Assembly (NCBI GenBank): GCA_025330725.1
Contig: JAIWND010000025.1
Location: 310,001-374,000, forward strand
Length of the DNA: 64,000 bases
Reading direction: 5' to 3'
From: Chlamydoabsidia padenii
Taxonomy: Eukaryota; Mucoromycota; Mucoromycetes; Mucorales; Cunninghamellaceae
The position numbers were made by a program, and so were the translations under genes. Positions 60,488-64,000 of this stretch are shown here, piece by piece. Within the stretch, counting starts at the first letter, position 1; the number at the start of each line of letters is the position of its first letter. Below the pieces are notes generated by a model that did no database searches, was not told the DNA's origin, and saw nothing but the letters and a program-made list of their open reading frames with translations.

Positions 60488-61034
60488 TCAGATCATGTAA
60501 ATCATGCAAATAGACCTCCTGGCCTGATATTTTCGGCCAACCTCTTGTCTAACATTTTTATTAACGACGGATTTTAATCGAGTTTATTTTATTACAAGTG
60601 GGATAGAAGCAAAGTAACATAATATGCAATACATTCGACTAATATAAAAAGTATAAAAGACTATTTTAAAGACTAGGTAAGACTAAGACCACACTGGTGG
60701 ATTTGCTGAGGAGTGGTTTGGAGATGCAATTCATGCCAGCACAAGATCGATCACCATACAAGCAGACCAATTGATCCATTTCTCTCCTTTTTTTTGCATA
60801 AACATATTTGTCAACATCAAATAGAATTTCAAAGATCAGCACATGAGTCAAAAGACAAGCATGTTTTGAATTTTTATTTACAACAAAAAGGTAATCTTTT
60901 TCGACTATGGGACAATAGGGATGATATAAAAGTATGTAGAGTAGATGGATTGACAAGTAAAAAAAAAAAAAAAAAAAAGGAGGGAAAAGGGGTTGTATAA
61001 CGCTATTTAAGGGGACAGAAGTGGATTCACCTAT

Positions 61035-62570
61035 TTATTTCTTACCAGCCTTGGCAGCAGCCTTGGTGACCTTACCAGCCTTGTCAACCTTTTCGACAGC
61101 CTTGATGACACCAACAGCAACAGTTTGACGCATATCACGGACAGCGAAACGACCAAGAGGAGGGTAGTCAGTGTAAGCTTCCACACACATGGGCTTGGAA
61201 GGAATCATCTTGACAATAGCAGAGTCACCAGACTTGACAAACTTGGGAGCATCTTCGAGCTTCTTACCAGACCGACGATCGATCTTTTCCAAGAGTTCGG
61301 CAAACTTACAGGCAATATGTGCAGTGTGACAATCCAAGACAGGAGCGTAACCAGCACCGATTTGACCAGGGTGGTTGAGGACAATGACTTGAGCAGTGAA
61401 GGAACCAGCTTCCTTGGCGGGATCGTTCTTGGAGTCAGAGCAGACGTTACCACGACGGATATCCTTGACAGAGACGTTCTTGACGTTGAAACCGACGTTG
61501 TCACCGGGAAGACCTTCCACCAATTGTTCGTGATGCATTTCAACGGACTTGACTTCAGTGGTCACGTTAGCAGGAGCAAAGGTGACGACCATACCAGCCT
61601 TGATGACACCAGTTTCGACACGACCGACGGGAACAGTACCGATACCACCGATCTTGTAGACATCTTGGAGAGGGAGACGGAGAGGCTTGTCGGAAGGACG
61701 TTGAGGAGGGTCGATGGCATCGATGGCATCCAAGAGAGTCTTACCAGACTTGGCACCAGCCTTGGTTTCCTTGTTCCATCCCTTGTACCAGGGCATGTTG
61801 GTAGATTCTTCCAACATGTTGTCACCGTGCCAACCAGAGATAGGGACGAAGGGGACAGACTTGGGGTTGAAACCGATCTTCTTGATAAAACCAGAAACTT
61901 CCTTGATGATTTCGTTGAATCGTTGTTCGCTCCACTTGGTAGAATCCATCTTGTTAATAGCAACAATCAATTGACGGACACCGAGAGTGAAGGCCAACAA
62001 AGCGTGTTCACGGGTTTGACCATCCTTGGAAATACCAGCCTAAAAAGTAAGACAAAAGAAGGAGACAATGTTAGTAAGGATCTTTTTCTTTTTTTTTTTC
62101 CCTTTTCCAATCTCCTAATACTACTTACTTCGAATTCACCAGTACCGGCAGCAATGATAAGGATACCGCAATCAGCTTGAGAAGTACCAGTAATCATGTT
62201 CTTGATGAAATCACGATGGCCAGGAGCATCAATGACAGTGACGTGATACTTGGGGGTTTCGAATTTCCAGAGAGCAATGTCAATAGTGATACCACGTTCA
62301 CGTTCAGCCTTGAGTTTGTCCAACACCCAGGCGTACTTGAAGGAACCTTTACCAAGTTCAGCAGCTTCCTTTTCGAATTTTTCAATGGTACGCTTGTCAA
62401 TACCACCGCACTTGTAGATCAAGTGACCAGTAGTAGTGGATTTACCCTATTTAAAGAGAGAGAGTGAGAGAGAATATTAGCAAGCTGTTTGGGCATAATA
62501 GCCATAGTATACTTACAGAATCGACGTGACCAATGACAACGACGTTAACGTGAGTCTTTTCTTTACCCAT
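61035..62570 (-). CDS. TEF1: Translation elongation factor EF-1alpha
   Basis: 458-residue GTPase that brings aminoacyl-tRNA to the ribosome. Exons: 62517-62570, 62129-62446, 61035-62039, all in phase. The P-loop GHVDSGKS is split by intron 1 between Ser and Gly. [16 protein letters not shown] and the C-terminal barrels ([35 protein letters not shown]) are complete, ending KAAAKAGKK. Codon use is visibly more C-ending and biased than in neighbours, as expected for one of the most expressed genes. This is why a long antisense open frame exists over 61125-62180. The upstream region has a TTTTAAAACGCCGCTT motif. Confidence 0.98.
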
Positions 62571-63219
62571 GATGGTTGATTAAATATAAAAGTGAGAAGA
62601 AAAAGAAAAAAGAAAAAAAAAGAACAGAAAAAAATGGACTTTTTCAAATGTGCCCCAAAGCCACACCTGTTTTAAAACGCCGCTTGCTGCGACGTCTGCA
62701 TGGACTAAAAGTTGTAGTTTGGTGTAACATGACAAGAACAACTGCATGATCATCTTTATCAACGCTCGCCAGAAACGCCTTGCAGATATAGCATCAAGAA
62801 TATGATTAGGAATTATGATTCATCATTAGTAAGGTATGGCCTTGTAAGGTTTGAAAAGTTGATTTTCCCATACAAAAAAGGTGTCGGAGATTGAACATTG
62901 GGTTCTGATTTTGTTAAATCCTTTTAAGAGTGGGAAAAAAAAAATCTCTTTCTTTTGCTTTATTCATTGTTATTAATGATCTTCTTACGCTAAAAACAAA
63001 AAAAAAACTGTATTCATACCTCTTCTACTGTGCCCTTTGTATTACTTTACTATTATCCTTGCCCTTTTACCCATAAAATTCCAAAAGGTAATATTCAAAT
63101 ATGCAAAGCACCCATTCTCATATTACTCTTCACCCAAATTAGATACAAAGGTAAAGCCTATGATGCTGTTTGATCTGTTAGTTGACTAATCTTGTTATTA
63201 TTTTGCAAAAGACAGAACA
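62571..63219. promoter_or_regulatory. Divergent promoter region EF-1alpha / PRL phosphatase
   Basis: 649 bp without a supported gene. It has an A/G-rich leader next to EF-1alpha, TTTTAAAACGCCGCTT at 62669-62684, and CT-rich DNA towards the phosphatase. Confidence 0.5.
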
Positions 63220-63890
63220 ATGTATGAACGTAGAAACTCACCATCTGAATATCCTGGATCAAAACGATTGCAAACACCACTTATCACTCCTCCGACACTC
63301 ATTGAATATGACCAGACAAGATTCTTAATAGTGGATACACCAAGCACAAATAACTTGCCTTTATACCTAAAGGTAAACAAGAAAAGAAGGATGGACAATT
63401 GTTAAAGGTTTCTTTTTTACATTATAGGAATTCGAACGATGGCATGTTACGGATGTGGTGCGTTGCTGTGTATCAACTTACCCCAAAGAATTCCTGCAAG
63501 AAAAAGGGATCGAGGTGCATGATTGGGTATTTGATGATGGGGCGTCACCTCCAGCGGGAATTGTCGATGCTTGGTTAAATCTAATCAACAAACGATTCTA
63601 CCAGGAACCTACAGGTGGTTGTATTGCAATTCATTGTGTGGCAGGATTAGGAAGGTAAATAGAACTCCTAAAAAAAAAAAGTAGACATAGTAGATTGACT
63701 GATATTGTTTATTGTATATATGATTAGAGCACCTGTGTTGGTAGCAATTGCTCTGGTGGAACAAGGATTATCGGCTTTGGATGCTGTGGATTATATTCGT
63801 CAACGACGCCGTGGGGCCATCAACAACAAACAACTGAAATTCATCGAATCATATAAACCACGTTCTAAAAAACAATGCATTATATCCTAG
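63220..63890 (+). CDS. PRL/PTP4A-type protein tyrosine phosphatase
   Basis: 180-residue dual-specificity-like phosphatase from three exons (63220-63372, 63428-63654, 63728-63890). It shows [38 protein letters not shown] with the general acid Asp, and the P-loop [14 protein letters not shown]. The Ala after Arg, in place of the usual Ser/Thr, is the hallmark of PRL enzymes. The P-loop is split by intron 2 at the Arg codon. It ends KKQCIIS, a CaaX box expected to be prenylated, placing it on membranes. PRLs also bind CNNM-type magnesium transport regulators in animals; whether this holds here is not known. AATAAAG near 63945 is a likely poly(A) signal. Confidence 0.93.
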
Positions 63891-64000
63891 TTTTTATAGT
63901 TATAGTAATACATACAATAGTATAGATTGTTTGGTTTTTATTTGTAATAAAGATAATAATAAAAAATATAAAAGAATATGTGATGGTGTTCATGGGAATG
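63891..64000. terminator. 3' UTR / poly(A) region of the PRL gene
   Basis: AT-rich DNA after the stop with AATAAAGATAATAATAAAAA from about 63945, a likely polyadenylation signal. Confidence 0.4.

Larger units (their letters stand above)
59544..61034. other. 1.5-kb intergenic region with palindromic motif copies
   Basis: Between the converging SCAP and EF-1alpha genes. The SCAP 3' UTR has T tracts and AATAAAAAAAC at 59776. Then come the paired motif GGCGGGATTTGAAT / CGCAAATCCCGC around AATTCATGC (59848-59895), another CAACCCCGCC ... GTCGGGATTT pair with AATTCATGC (60286-60327), an A23 tract (60437-60459) and a CCATGATT/AATCATGG hairpin (60461-60487). Next to EF-1alpha there is an A19 tract near 60960. 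No gene was supported. Confidence 0.55.

Noticed and set aside
61125..62180. 351-codon open frame on the plus strand across EF-1alpha
   Set aside because: It is exactly antisense to the EF-1alpha exons and arises from their biased codon use; the translation has no family features.

Overview
The window is a gene-dense nuclear segment of a filamentous fungus, almost certainly an early-diverging (Mucoromycota, Mucorales-like) species. Supporting this: short GT-AG introns (about 50-100 bp) in nearly every gene, many long A/T homopolymer tracts, a WC-2-type PAS/GATA light regulator, a full SCAP with sterol-sensing domain, a long CTC1-like telomere protein, a RalGAP-alpha-like GAP and a PRL-type phosphatase. 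I rebuilt exon models by hand; nearly all keep frame exactly through every junction.

Layout. 1-2.3 kb: 3' end of an unknown gene, eL31 (minus) and a mannitol/sorbose-type SDR (plus) from a shared promoter region. 2.5-8 kb: CTC1-like OB-fold protein (plus) converging on a Pho80-type cyclin (minus). 8.6-16 kb: WC-2-like factor (minus), a 1.6-kb non-coding block, then an Snf2/Sth1-type remodeller without a bromodomain. 16.7-20.4 kb: a small unknown protein and a GBD/FH3 formin-regulator-like protein without FH2.

20.6-25.8 kb is an accessory island: a composite repeat with inverted ends, two opposite copies of a roughly 400-bp terminal-inverted-repeat element, a decayed Mutator-like (MULE) transposase with WRKY/GCM1-like and SWIM-like zinc motifs, and a 144-bp mini-element. 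26-28 kb holds a Gly/Tyr-rich small gene and what looks like a decaying minus-strand gene.

28.1-63.9 kb is again dense housekeeping DNA: SAM methyltransferase, NAP1 (minus), RalGAP-alpha (25 exons, one GC-AG intron), Sec2-type Rab GEF, concentrative nucleoside transporter, eIF2B-epsilon, inositol-polyphosphate 5-phosphatase (minus) divergent from SCAP, EF-1alpha (minus) divergent from a PRL phosphatase with a CaaX box. The genes do not form one pathway; they cover translation (eL31, eIF2B-epsilon, EF-1alpha), chromatin (Snf2, NAP1), small-GTPase and membrane control (RalGAP, Sec2, 5-phosphatase, GBD/FH3), sterol sensing and light sensing.

The most unexpected signal is a short motif close to GGCGGGATTTGAA (and its complement). 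It recurs more than twenty times in promoters, introns, 3' regions, element ends and even two coding exons, several times near AATTCATGC. No CRISPR array, rRNA or convincing tRNA gene was seen.
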